Shown here: one piece after another, positions 35,940 through 43,619 of the stretch
How positions within the stretch are numbered: position 1 is the first letter of the stretch
Layout of the letters: every line of letters starts with the position of its first letter
Source: JAQUOA01 sp037443785
GTDB taxonomy: Bacteria > Bacteroidota > Ignavibacteria > UBA10030 > UBA8401
Length of the DNA stretch: 64,000 nt
Direction: 5' to 3'
Assembly (NCBI GenBank): GCA_037443785.1
Contig: JBBINR010000004.1
Coordinates: 73,260-137,259, forward strand
Notes under the pieces: generated by a model
Databases searched by the model: none
Told to the model about the DNA's origin: nothing
The model's input: only the letters and a program-made list of their open reading frames with translations
Made by a program: the position numbers and the translations under genes

Positions 35940-38258
35940 TCAAAAGAAATTCATTTGCATTTTCTTCAAGTGCATTTTTCTCAACGGACGAGCTCTTCCT
36001 GCCGTTTTTCGCAATTTCTTTTTTAATAACTTCTCTGACACAACTGGATCGAATTCTTCCTTCAATTTTTTAGCGGTATACCCGAACGGCTGGAGCAGTG
36101 TTTCGGCCGCATCAAAAAGCAGGTCGGCATATTTGTTCGGATCATAGCCATCGTCCAATGCATACAACGCCAGCGGTTTTGCTTTCTGAGGATCTTTCTT
36201 TCCCGTTGCATCGGTGATGATGTATTCTATCGATTCTCCGGCTGAAAGCTGTACGCCTGCCTCTTCCAGTGTCTGCGAAACGATGGCGTTGATGCTCTTA
36301 TTGGCATATTCGTACGGATCTTTTGAAATATTCCGACAGATGACAAGATCGAATGGAGAGACCGATCCGCGGTATAAATCGTCGACATATTTTTTTAAGA
36401 TTTGAAAAATATCTTCCAAGTGATATTTGATTTCGGCAATTGTTTTGTATGTTCCCAATTGTTCAAGCATTTCATTCTGCATTTTCTTGACATATTGGCA
36501 TGTATCATGGCGCCGCACTTCTAATCCGCGGACTTTCATTTCTCCGTGATCGTACATTCCCACATACCGCGTTGCTGTGGGAATATCTTCATCCATTTTT
36601 GAGGTTGGGAAAAGAATCCAGTTGTAAATGCCGTCGAGAGAAATTTTCACACCAACTTCTTTTCCAATTTTTAGTGCAAGACGTTCATAGTCATCCTTTG
36701 TTGCATCTTTTTTCTTCAACCAGACACAATCCACAATGGCATGAATAAGTTCAAATCCTTCTTCTTCTGCGATTTCTTTTGCACGAAGCAATCCTTCACG
36801 CGCAAATGCGTTCACCGCCTCATGTGCTTCGATCCTTCCCATGCGTGATTTTTTGAAACCGAGATATCCGAAGCATGTCACCAAAATCCATTTCAGTCCG
36901 TTCTGCATCCGACCATACTTTTGACGCAGTTCTTCCGTCGGCGCAGTTTTTTTCCAGTCTTTATACGTCGCCCGTTTTTTTATAATTGGATCAAGCGTTT
37001 CAGGGACAAATCCTTTATGTTTTTCACATAAGCGGTAGTCCAATTCCGGCACGCGGTGTTTCGAATCCGGACAGCAGAGACAGTCGATCGTTTCGGATGA
37101 AATATTGTGATTGCGCATGAGCGTGGGATACATCGATGCAAAATCCAATTCCGCAACCTGTTCGTGATAGCCCTTCGGCGGGAGAAAGTGCAATCCGCCG
37201 CGATCGGATTTTAACAACGTACTGAGCGTTTTAAATGATTCTTTGATCGGGCGCTTGTACGGAACAAGAACATTGTTTCGGTACGCCCATGAAATTTGCA
37301 TTGATGACAATGCTGAACCGATCGATGTTCGCGCTTGATGCTGAATGCCGATCTGCGAAAGACGCGAAAGATCAAACAGGCCATCCAGATCCGCTTCACC
37401 AACGATAAAAGAATTTTCTTTATCAATGTGCCACCGCCCGGCAAGTTCAAATACGCCGTCGCGGTGTTTGATGCTTCCATAACTGAAATAACTTACCGCC
37501 TTTGTTGTGATATAATTTGCATTCGGATCACGATTTAATTTTAAAGGAACATGATATTGTTGTGCCAGCGACGCCAGCAACGGAAGCAATGACGAGTCGC
37601 CGTATTCCGTGAGTATCACATCCGGATCGTACTGTTCAAGATAGTAATTGATCTGGGTAAGAAGCTCCAGCGGATTTTCCTGCTGCAACAGATGTGTTGT
37701 TCCATCGACATGAACTTCAATTTCTAATGTGCGTTGATACTTTGGAGCGAAAAGTTTCATCGATGGTGTCAACGTCATGATGGAAAGATCGGGAACAGAA
37801 TATTTTATATCGTCATATTTCTCTAAAAGATTCCAACGTACTAAGATGTTTTCTTCTATTTCATACTCGCCGAATGCCAGCGGAAACAACTGCGTCACGT
37901 AATAGAACAATTGCATCACTTTAATATCCGCACCGTAGAATTTGTAGAAATTAAAATGTTTGGAAAGCGCAAAGACTGTTTTTTGGAACATCATCGGATT
38001 GTGAACGGAAATTTCCAACACAGAAATTATCACGTGTGAATACAAATCTCGTTTCTCGACTCTCCGCAGAGAAATTTCCGACGGCAATTGTTTCCGAATT
38101 GAATGAAGGAATTTTTCTTCATCCTTCGTCAAATTCATATAAAACATCGGCTGAAAAGGATATCGAACGTGATGCTTCTTTCCTTCTCTATCGATCAGCC
38201 ATACGGCAATGCCGTGTTCCGTGGCGTAGGCGTCAAACAACCATCCGTTGATTATCAT
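35940..38258 (-). CDS. PolB2-type family B DNA polymerase with altered motif C
   Basis: A 772-residue family B polymerase. Motif A is LDFASMYP (Asp372), motif B region is LKWILVTCFGY (456-465), and motif C reads HAIVDCVWL, keeping Asp510 but with Val512 where the second Asp of DTD belongs. A Cys cluster (CLCC at 393-396, Cys411) lies between A and B. The N-terminal exonuclease domain lacks the Asp/Glu motifs. These are marks of the archaeal PolB2 group and its few bacterial relatives, described as inactivated by Rogozin et al. 2008. Its start overlaps the stop of the 86-residue gene. Likely role: DNA-damage tolerance or repair with the RecA-fold partner. Confidence 0.85.
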   Translation of the reverse strand: MIINGWLFDAYATEHGIAVWLIDREGKKHHVRYPFQPMFYMNLTKDEEKFLHSIRKQLPSEISLRRVEKRDLYSHVIISVLEISVHNPMMFQKTVFALSKHFNFYKFYGADIKVMQLFYYVTQLFPLAFGEYEIEENILVRWNLLEKYDDIKYSVPDLSIMTLTPSMKLFAPKYQRTLEIEVHVDGTTHLLQQENPLELLTQINYYLEQYDPDVILTEYGDSSLLPLLASLAQQYHVPLKLNRDPNANYITTKAVSYFSYGSIKHRDGVFELAGRWHIDKENSFIVGEADLDGLFDLSRLSQIGIQHQARTSIGSALSSMQISWAYRNNVLVPYKRPIKESFKTLSTLLKSDRGGLHFLPPKGYHEQVAELDFASMYPTLMRNHNISSETIDCLCCPDSKHRVPELDYRLCEKHKGFVPETLDPIIKKRATYKDWKKTAPTEELRQKYGRMQNGLKWILVTCFGYLGFKKSRMGRIEAHEAVNAFAREGLLRAKEIAEEEGFELIHAIVDCVWLKKKDATKDDYERLALKIGKEVGVKISLDGIYNWILFPTSKMDEDIPTATRYVGMYDHGEMKVRGLEVRRHDTCQYVKKMQNEMLEQLGTYKTIAEIKYHLEDIFQILKKYVDDLYRGSVSPFDLVICRNISKDPYEYANKSINAIVSQTLEEAGVQLSAGESIEYIITDATGKKDPQKAKPLALYALDDGYDPNKYADLLFDAAETLLQPFGYTAKKLKEEFDPVVSEKLLKKKLRKTAGRARPLRKMHLKKMQMNFF

Positions 38259-38515
38259 ATCTGTTCTCCGTAATCGCGAAGTTTATCCGTCATGGCACGA
38301 ATTTGTTTTTGCTGTTCAATCAGAATTGCAAGCAGAATACTTTCGAACGGCATCGGGCGCGCCTGAATGGAAATCGCCGGAAGATTCATTTTGGCAAACG
38401 TGAACAGTTCATCAAAAACGCCTTGATCTTCTTTCCGAAGCGCCCGTCGGAATTGTGACCAGCTGCTTTCTTCGAACTGAATAAGCATTGTTGCCGTTGG
38501 CGTTGTCCTTCCCAT
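38255..38515 (-). CDS. 86-residue partner of the PolB2 cassette
   Basis: A small soluble protein with RTTPTATMLIQ at the start, then SWSQFRRALRKEDQGVFDELF and an amphipathic C-terminus. Its ATG follows GGAG by seven bases and lies 104 bases inside the RecA-fold gene; the stop overlaps the PolB2 start (ATGA). From memory, archaeal PolB2 genes have a similar small neighbour with the same RRALRxxDQ..FD.LF pattern; this needs a search. It may bridge polymerase and ATPase-like protein. Confidence 0.7.
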   Translation of the reverse strand: MGRTTPTATMLIQFEESSWSQFRRALRKEDQGVFDELFTFAKMNLPAISIQARPMPFESILLAILIEQQKQIRAMTDKLRDYGEQI

Positions 38516-39110
38516 GTGTGTTCTCCTCTAGAATGATATGTTGAGAAAAATCGTGCTGCTCAAGCCGGTACTGCACATCGGACATCGCAGACATCTGCAA
38601 AAAAAGTTTTTCGCGTTCCTTCAATTGAAAATGCGGAAGCGACGACACAAGCAAAGTTGAAACACCGTTCGCTTTCAGAGAAACAAGCGTCTGCTTGATG
38701 CGCCGCAAAATATCCACGACATCGGTAATCGGCACCTGGTCATCATCAAACAGATCGATTAATCCATACACAATCACAATGTGCGATTGTACGGTTTGAA
38801 GAAATTCAAACAATCCATCGGTGATTGAAATATCGAGCTGGTAGCACGTGTACGCGCGCGTGATATACGTACGATCCAAAAAATCATAGGGTGAAAGATT
38901 TTTATACCGCGCAAGCCGCGCCAGCAGATACGGATCAAGACGATTGGCGCCGTCGATCACCACAAGCGCATGGGCGTGCGTTAAAATTTCTGATGCGATC
39001 ATCATGGCAAGTGAATAAACTTTCCGCTCGCCGTACAACAATCCAATCTTTCCCGGCGGCGCCGTAAAGTGTTGATTGACAAAAACGTGTGGTGAAAGAG
39101 AGTGATTCAT
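38412..39110 (-). CDS. RecA-fold protein without a P-loop
   Basis: A 232-residue protein of RecA/RadA-like layout: GKIGLLYGERKVYSLAMMIASE at the Walker A position lacks GKT/S. ALVVIDGANRLDPYLL follows, then HIVIVYGLIDLFDDDQV in the Walker B region and VSTLLVSSLPHF. In ImuA-type and RadA-paralog proteins such degenerate RecA folds help a polymerase without hydrolysing ATP. No Shine-Dalgarno is seen before the ATG at 39110. The C-terminal 35 residues overlap the next gene in another frame. Confidence 0.68.
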   Translation of the reverse strand: MNHSLSPHVFVNQHFTAPPGKIGLLYGERKVYSLAMMIASEILTHAHALVVIDGANRLDPYLLARLARYKNLSPYDFLDRTYITRAYTCYQLDISITDGLFEFLQTVQSHIVIVYGLIDLFDDDQVPITDVVDILRRIKQTLVSLKANGVSTLLVSSLPHFQLKEREKLFLQMSAMSDVQYRLEQHDFSQHIILEENTHGKDNANGNNAYSVRRKQLVTIPTGASERRSRRF

Positions 39111-39143
39111 TTGAAGACGCTAAGTGATACCTAAAAACAAAAA

Positions 39144-39182
39144 CCCGACTACAGAGTGGTTGCATCCACTTCTATAGTCGGG
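39144..39182 (-). terminator. Intrinsic terminator between lexA unit and PolB2 cassette
   Basis: An eight-base outer stem (CCCGACTA/TAGTCGGG) and five-base inner stem (AGTGG/CCACT) with a six-base loop, followed by TTTTTGTTTTT on the minus strand. It lies 34 bases before the RecA-fold gene, so the cassette either has a very short promoter or depends on readthrough. Confidence 0.8.
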
Positions 39183-39186
39183 CTTG

Positions 39187-39205
39187 TCCGAAGGACTCCT
39201 TCGGA
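39187..39205. repeat. Short perfect palindrome
   Basis: TCCGAAGGA-C-TCCTTCGGA: a nine-base inverted repeat with one central base next to the terminator. It could be a protein-binding site or a small repetitive palindromic element. No second copy was noticed in the window. Confidence 0.5.
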
Positions 39206-39266
39206 GATAATTTCAACAACCCAACTGCTATGTTATATAACTGTGAATAAGGGCTTTACCCTGTAC

Positions 39267-39473
39267 TTATGTTCCTGTTTTCATTCTTCGCAATTTGGAA
39301 CGAAAACTTACTTCAATTTCTCCTGCTATTTTTCCATTTTGTTTCGGAACAGATATGTCGATTGATCCATAGTGATCGTCGGGAACTGCATATCCTAAAA
39401 CTTCAAGAATTTTTTTGAGATAGTTGTTGACCAACCGCTCTTGTTCCGGCGTATATGAAGAAGTTGTTACCAT
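39267..39473 (-). CDS. Small protein co-transcribed with lexA
   Basis: A 68-residue protein (start MVTTSSYTPEQERLVNNYLKK). AAGGAG overlaps the lexA stop codon and is seven bases before the ATG, so translation is well supported. The sequence is charged, with no membrane segment and no known motif. As part of the LexA-controlled unit it should be induced on DNA damage. Function unknown. Confidence 0.65.
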   Translation of the reverse strand: MVTTSSYTPEQERLVNNYLKKILEVLGYAVPDDHYGSIDISVPKQNGKIAGEIEVSFRSKLRRMKTGT

Positions 39474-39484
39474 ATTTTAGCTCC

Positions 39485-40132
39485 TTACGACGCACGACGA
39501 AAATTGGTTAGCTCATCAATCCGTTTTTTATCCAACGCACGGATCATTCCGATGACTACGCCAAGCACCCGAAAATTTTCGTCATGCCTGCTCACAACAA
39601 TCGGCTTATACTTTTTATTTTCGGGCTGAAGCGTAACGCTGTTTCCATCACGATAATATCGCTTAATGGTCGGATCACCTTCTACCGCTGCTACAACAAT
39701 TTCACCATTGCGCGGTTCACGTTTCGGATCAACAAATAAGAGATCGCCTGTTCCCAATTGTGCATCTTTCATGCTATCGCCGCGGACGTAAATGCCGAAA
39801 AGATCTTCGGAACCGGAAACATATTTCTTTACTTCAAACGTGTCAACCATATTTTCCTGTGACATGAACGGATGTCCTGCCGGTGCACTGCCGTAAATCG
39901 GAATCCCTTCCGGCTTGTTCATCAACAGTTCAATGCCGCGCGAAATGTTCGGCACGTACCGCAAAATTTTCTTCCGGTCCAGAACCAATAAATGGTCCCG
40001 CACGGCATTCACACCGATATTCAGTTTCTCGGCAATCTCCGACAACGTCGGCGGAATATGGTGCTCACTGACGTGCGAAAGTATCGCATCATACACTTTT
40101 TGCTGGGCTGAGGTCAATTGTTGTTTGCTCAT
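39485..40132 (-). CDS. lexA: LexA repressor
   Basis: A 215-residue LexA. The winged-helix DNA-binding part (1-70) has TLSEIAEKLNIGVNAVRDHL. The self-cleavage site is Ala85-Gly86 in SAPAGHP. The catalytic pair is Ser120 (GDSM) and Lys157 (TIKRYY). It represses its own gene through the box 22 bases upstream and is cleaved when RecA filaments form. Compared with E. coli LexA the helix 3 region differs, yet the operator is of E. coli type. Confidence 0.95.
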   Translation of the reverse strand: MSKQQLTSAQQKVYDAILSHVSEHHIPPTLSEIAEKLNIGVNAVRDHLLVLDRKKILRYVPNISRGIELLMNKPEGIPIYGSAPAGHPFMSQENMVDTFEVKKYVSGSEDLFGIYVRGDSMKDAQLGTGDLLFVDPKREPRNGEIVVAAVEGDPTIKRYYRDGNSVTLQPENKKYKPIVVSRHDENFRVLGVVIGMIRALDKKRIDELTNFRRAS

Positions 40133-40153
40133 AATATTTACTGTAATTATTTA

Positions 40154-40173
40154 TGCTGTAAAAATATACAGCA
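40154..40173 (-). promoter_or_regulatory. LexA operator (SOS box)
   Basis: TGCTGTA-AAAATA-TACAGCA: a seven-base perfect inverted repeat that contains CTGT-N8-ACAG, the classical gamma-proteobacterial SOS box. It lies 22 bases upstream of lexA. It is the only full match I found in the window. Confidence 0.88.
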
Positions 40174-40302
40174 AATTGAATGCTTTGTCAAGTGATTTTT
40201 TGGAAATATTTTTGGATGTTTTAATTGCTGTTGTTTGGTTTGAAATAAAAATCCTACCAAAACTATTCCGAGTATTTCCGGATTTTTCAAATTCTTTCTA
40301 CT

Positions 40303-41115
40303 ATGAATACCATGAGATTATTTTTGTTGACCGCTCTATTGATGTTTCAATGTTCATCTTCACAAGAAAGAAGCGAAACATACAGCCCCTATAAATCGAA
40401 CTGGACCATTGACGGACTGACACTCGGTGCCGGACTTGCCGTAGCGTTTTCCGCCGCCGCAGTCGATGACCAGTTGACGAAACCGACAACAGCCGAAATC
40501 GGTGCTCTCAATAAAAACGAAGTGAACTTTTTTGATCGAATTGCAGCGGGAAATTATTCTAAACTGCAAATGACGGCAAGCGACATCGTTCTCTACTCCA
40601 CTTTTGTTTCACCATTAGCACTTCTCGTTGACGACAACATCCGGAATGATTGGGGAACAATTACAACGATGTATTGTGAGATGGCATTGTTCTCTAATTT
40701 TGTGCCGTCATACGGTAAAGGAAGCGTAAAACGATTTCGTCCTTATGCGTACAGCTCATCAGCTTAGTTAGATGATAAGCAGAATGCTGAAGCACGCCGT
40801 TCATTCTTTTCCGGACATTCGACCAGAGCATTTGCCGCGGGAATTATGACGGCTGTGATTTATGAAGGTTATTTTCCTGCTTCAGAGTACCGAACTCATG
40901 TGTGGATTGCATCATTAACAGCGGCATCATCCTGTGCGTTGCTCAGAGTGACATCAGGTGCTCATTTCCCTACCGATGTTCTGGTTGGTGCGGCAGTGGG
41001 CAGCGGCATAGGATATCTCATTCCGTATATCCATCGCAATTCATCCCACCACCTTAGCCTTCTTCCGACAATTTCACCATTTGGCAACAGCATAACATTG
41101 GCTATACGATTCTAA
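40303..41115 (+). pseudogene. PAP2-superfamily phosphatase interrupted by one TAG
   Basis: The reading frame aligns over its full length with the paralog at 35101-35919 (272 residues): lipoprotein-like start (FQCSSS), WTIDGLTLGAG, NYSKLQ, GKGSVKRFRP, then a TAG at 40765-40767. The same frame goes on with RSFFSGHSTRAFA, RVTSGAHFPTDVLVG and IPYIHRNSS. Only one base change is needed; no frameshift. Catalytic motifs 2 and 3 lie after the stop, so the truncated product would be dead unless TAG is read through. It may be a recent pseudogene, a sequencing error or suppressed. Confidence 0.8.
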
Positions 41116-41124
41116 AAAACAGAA

Positions 41125-41149
41125 AAGCCATCCGAACTTCGGATGGCTT
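41125..41149. terminator. Bidirectional terminator
   Basis: AAGCCATCCGAA / TTCGGATGGCTT with a tiny loop, between the interrupted PAP2 gene and the convergent small membrane-protein gene. The minus strand has TTTTCTGTTTTTT after the stem. Confidence 0.8.
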
Positions 41150-41179
41150 TCTTCTCCATCAGTAAAATAGAGATTAGTC

Positions 41180-41371
41180 TTATTTTGCTTTCTTTGGAAA
41201 AAATGATAATTCCTTTTCAACAGTTCGCAGCACCATCAAGATAATTCCGGACGGGAGAAAGAATAGCTCAAACGGTATCGTATATAGTGACAACACAAAG
41301 GCGATAATAACAAATACAACATATACAGATAATCTCACGGTTCGTCGTTTAACTGATGTATGCTCTTCCAT
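41180..41371 (-). CDS. Small membrane protein of unknown function
   Basis: A 63-residue protein from the ATG at 41371 (AAGGA six bases upstream; a TTG at 41377 is too close to it). Two short hydrophobic segments (VYVVFVIIAFVLSLY and FELFFLPSGIILMVL) suggest a two-helix hairpin. It follows the His/Gly-rich lipoprotein gene by 9 bp and is probably co-expressed. No family recognised. Confidence 0.55.
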   Translation of the reverse strand: MEEHTSVKRRTVRLSVYVVFVIIAFVLSLYTIPFELFFLPSGIILMVLRTVEKELSFFPKKAK

Positions 41372-41380
41372 AAACAATCC

Positions 41381-42016
41381 TTAATGATGTCCACCGCGAT
41401 GTTCCTGTTCTGATCCATGACCACCGCCACTGTTTCCACCGCCGCCGTTGCCGCCACCATGATTTCCATGATCATCACCTGCTTCGCCTGCACCATTTCC
41501 GTGATCATCATTGCCCTCATGCTCTTCTCCTTCGTGTTCACCATGATGACGATCCCAAAATTCTTTCAACCACACATCAAATTTAACAGATTGCTCAGCG
41601 GTTAAGATAGATCGAACGGATGCGATGAATTGATCGCGTGCAATCTTGACCAGCACGTGTGCCGAATCTTCAGAAATTGAATCTGCGCGATAGAGTTTCT
41701 TGATTTCTTTCAGTGTTTCAAATAACGTTTGGCCAAATACTTTCACGCTATCAAATTGTGCATCGGTTAATCCTAGAAATGTTTTCAACGATCCCAACAT
41801 TCTGCCATGATGCAACGAATCGTGAGCAACACTGTCTTGTTCCATTACCACAAGTTGTGAATCTGTTGCAACAACTGTTTTAAGCATCGAAGTTTCACTG
41901 AACGCTACATCGCTCGTTGAAATCATTGCGGAAGATGCACCTGCCGCGGTAGGATTAGTTCTGTCGCATCCGACAATCATTAACAAGAACACCCACAACG
42001 CGAATAAATGTTTCAT
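41381..42016 (-). CDS. LTxxQ-type lipoprotein with His/Gly-rich tail
   Basis: The start at 42016 follows AAAGGAG by five bases and opens a lipoprotein signal (MKHLFALWVFLLMIVGC). Two Spy/CpxP-like helices carry LTDAQ and LTAEQ motifs. The last 55 residues are rich in His, Gly, Glu and Asp (GEHEGEEHEG, then GGG and HH pairs), a likely metal-binding tail. It is likely a periplasmic chaperone or metal-stress sensor. It is preceded by a sigma-54-like promoter at 42093-42106. Confidence 0.7.
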   Translation of the reverse strand: MKHLFALWVFLLMIVGCDRTNPTAAGASSAMISTSDVAFSETSMLKTVVATDSQLVVMEQDSVAHDSLHHGRMLGSLKTFLGLTDAQFDSVKVFGQTLFETLKEIKKLYRADSISEDSAHVLVKIARDQFIASVRSILTAEQSVKFDVWLKEFWDRHHGEHEGEEHEGNDDHGNGAGEAGDDHGNHGGGNGGGGNSGGGHGSEQEHRGGHH

Positions 42017-42092
42017 ACCAACTCCTTTGAAATTAATTAATGGTGAATAACGGCTCATTTCTTAGAATCATTGTATTTGTCTCTTAATTAAT

Positions 42093-42106
42093 CAATCCTT
42101 GTGCCA
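42093..42106 (-). promoter_or_regulatory. Sigma-54-like promoter of the LTxxQ lipoprotein
   Basis: The minus strand reads TGGCAC-AAGGA-TTGA: perfect -24 part and spacing, with A for C in the -12 element. It lies downstream of the small-heat-shock terminator and about 77 bases before the ATG. Confidence 0.5.
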
Positions 42107-42200
42107 GCCTAAAAACACACAAAATTCTCTTTTTTAGTCATCGAAGAAATTAATTTGTGCAAACCTTGCATGAACACGCATGTATTGCACGGGTTTAAAA

Positions 42201-42226
42201 TAAAAAACCCGAGCAGTGCTCGGGCT
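42201..42226 (-). terminator. Intrinsic terminator of the small heat-shock operon
   Basis: CCCGAG/CTCGGG stem with a CAGTG loop followed by TTTTTTATTTT on the minus strand, 25 bases after the last Hsp20 stop. Confidence 0.82.
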
Positions 42227-42248
42227 CTGAACGAAGTACTGAAATTAT

Positions 42249-42737
42249 TTATTTCACTTTTACATCGATCAATTTTGGCTTTGCCTCTTCTGCTTTCGGC
42301 AGTGTCAATGTCAGAATGCCATTGTTGTATTGTGCATCAATGTTTTCCGATTTGATTGAACCGGGAATTGTAAATGAGCGTTCGAACGCACCATAGCTTC
42401 GTTCGATTCTGTGAAAGTTCTTCTCTTTCTTTTCGAACTCATCTTTCTTCTCACCGCGGATAGTGAGAACATTATTTTCCAACGTGATCTTTACATCATC
42501 CTTCGTCATTCCGGGAAGCTCTGCTTTGAGGATGTAGCTATCGTTGTTCTCAACAACATCAACCGCAGGAGTCCAATCGCGCGTAAAGAAAGAATCATCC
42601 GCCAACATGTCTCCGCGAAAAAATTCGTCGAACATCCTGTTCATGTCTCTTCGAAGCAATTCGAGCCCGCGAAATGCCGGAAACTCTTCGCCCCGTCGAA
42701 CCATCTCTTGCGATGGATTTCTTTTGATCAGTGACAT
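42249..42737 (-). CDS. Hsp20-family small heat-shock protein
   Basis: A 162-residue alpha-crystallin protein: N-terminal arm, then VDVVENNDSYILKAELPGMTKDDVKITLENNVL and the GILTLTLPK end of the alpha-crystallin domain, with a C-terminal extension. It is an ATP-independent holdase in the cytoplasm. Last of three tandem Hsp20 genes; AAAGGAG precedes the ATG. Confidence 0.95.
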   Translation of the reverse strand: MSLIKRNPSQEMVRRGEEFPAFRGLELLRRDMNRMFDEFFRGDMLADDSFFTRDWTPAVDVVENNDSYILKAELPGMTKDDVKITLENNVLTIRGEKKDEFEKKEKNFHRIERSYGAFERSFTIPGSIKSENIDAQYNNGILTLTLPKAEEAKPKLIDVKVK

Positions 42738-42767
42738 AACAATCGCTCCTTTCTTAAAGGCAATGAA

Positions 42768-43103
42768 TTAATTAATTGATATTTCTTTCGGCAAAAATTG
42801 CTGTTTTTTGTTTAAGGTTACGGTCAACACTCCGAGATCGTGCGATGCATTCACACTGTTTACATCAATATTGTCAGCGATAGAAAACTCGCGCCGATAT
42901 TGTTTTGTATTTTCAGTGCTATCGTCTGCAAAATAATCCGCAACATCTGCCGTTACTACCAGTTCGTTGTTTTCAATTTTTGCGTTGATTTTTTCTTTTA
43001 TCGCACCGGGAATATCCAGCGTTACGACATATGAATTTTTTGTTTCAACAATATTCACCGAGGGAATAATTGTTTTGATTGAATTTTTTATTTCAGCTGT
43101 CAT
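42768..43103 (-). CDS. Short Hsp20-family protein
   Basis: A 111-residue alpha-crystallin-domain protein (VNIVETKNSYVVTLDIPGAIKEKINAK, then LGVLTVTLNKK) with almost no N-terminal arm. It is more divergent than its two neighbours; without the arm it may only assemble with them. It lies between the other two Hsp20 genes with gaps of 30 and 25 bp. Confidence 0.88.
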   Translation of the reverse strand: MTAEIKNSIKTIIPSVNIVETKNSYVVTLDIPGAIKEKINAKIENNELVVTADVADYFADDSTENTKQYRREFSIADNIDVNSVNASHDLGVLTVTLNKKQQFLPKEISIN

Positions 43104-43128
43104 TGTGTTATATCCTCTCTGTCATCAA

Positions 43129-43548
43129 TTATTTAATGGAAATTTCTTTTGGCTTTGCTTCTTGGGCTTTCGGAAGAACAATTCGAAGCATTCCGTTTTC
43201 GTGCGTAGCGGAAATTTTGTCTTCAGCAACCGGATAAGGAAGATCGATCGATCGTTCAAACTTTCCGTACGAAATTTCGTTGCGAAGCCATTGCTCCGAT
43301 TCCTTCAATTCAGGTTGTTTGCGTTCTGCCGCAACGGTAAGCACGCCATCATGCAGTGTCACTTTTACCTCTTCTTTACGAACGCCGGGGATTTCCATGA
43401 CGACATTCAACAAATCGCCCGCATCCTTCATGGCAACTCTGCGTGTCGATTCGGAAAAATTTATCCGATGAAAAATTGAATTCGATGGATAAAGAAGTTC
43501 ATCGATTTCACTGAAGAGTGATGGAATGGTTTGATATCGTACTAACAT
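43129..43548 (-). CDS. Hsp20-family small heat-shock protein
   Basis: Started at 43548 (AAAGGAG seven bases upstream), giving 139 residues. The alpha-crystallin domain runs from about 35 to 130 (LLNVVMEIPGVRKEEVKVTLHDGVL and GMLRIVLPKAQ). First gene of the Hsp20 operon, with a sigma-54-like promoter about 55 bases upstream instead of a CIRCE element. Confidence 0.94.
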   Translation of the reverse strand: MLVRYQTIPSLFSEIDELLYPSNSIFHRINFSESTRRVAMKDAGDLLNVVMEIPGVRKEEVKVTLHDGVLTVAAERKQPELKESEQWLRNEISYGKFERSIDLPYPVAEDKISATHENGMLRIVLPKAQEAKPKEISIK

Positions 43549-43603
43549 AGTTCTGCTCCTTTGGTGGTTGATTATATTTTTGTGACTGCTCATTTAATAT
43601 ATT

Positions 43604-43619
43604 TTCAATCAACGTGCCA
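43604..43619 (-). promoter_or_regulatory. Sigma-54-like promoter of the Hsp20 operon
   Basis: The minus strand reads TGGCACGTTGATTGAA: TGGCAC, five bases, then TTGA. Only the last base of the GC of the -12 element differs. The leader would be about 45 nt. Confidence 0.5.

Noticed and set aside
38412..38515. Frameshift that would fuse the RecA-fold protein with the 86-residue protein
   Set aside because: The small gene has its own GGAG and ATG, and its start resembles that of a separate protein; two genes are more likely.
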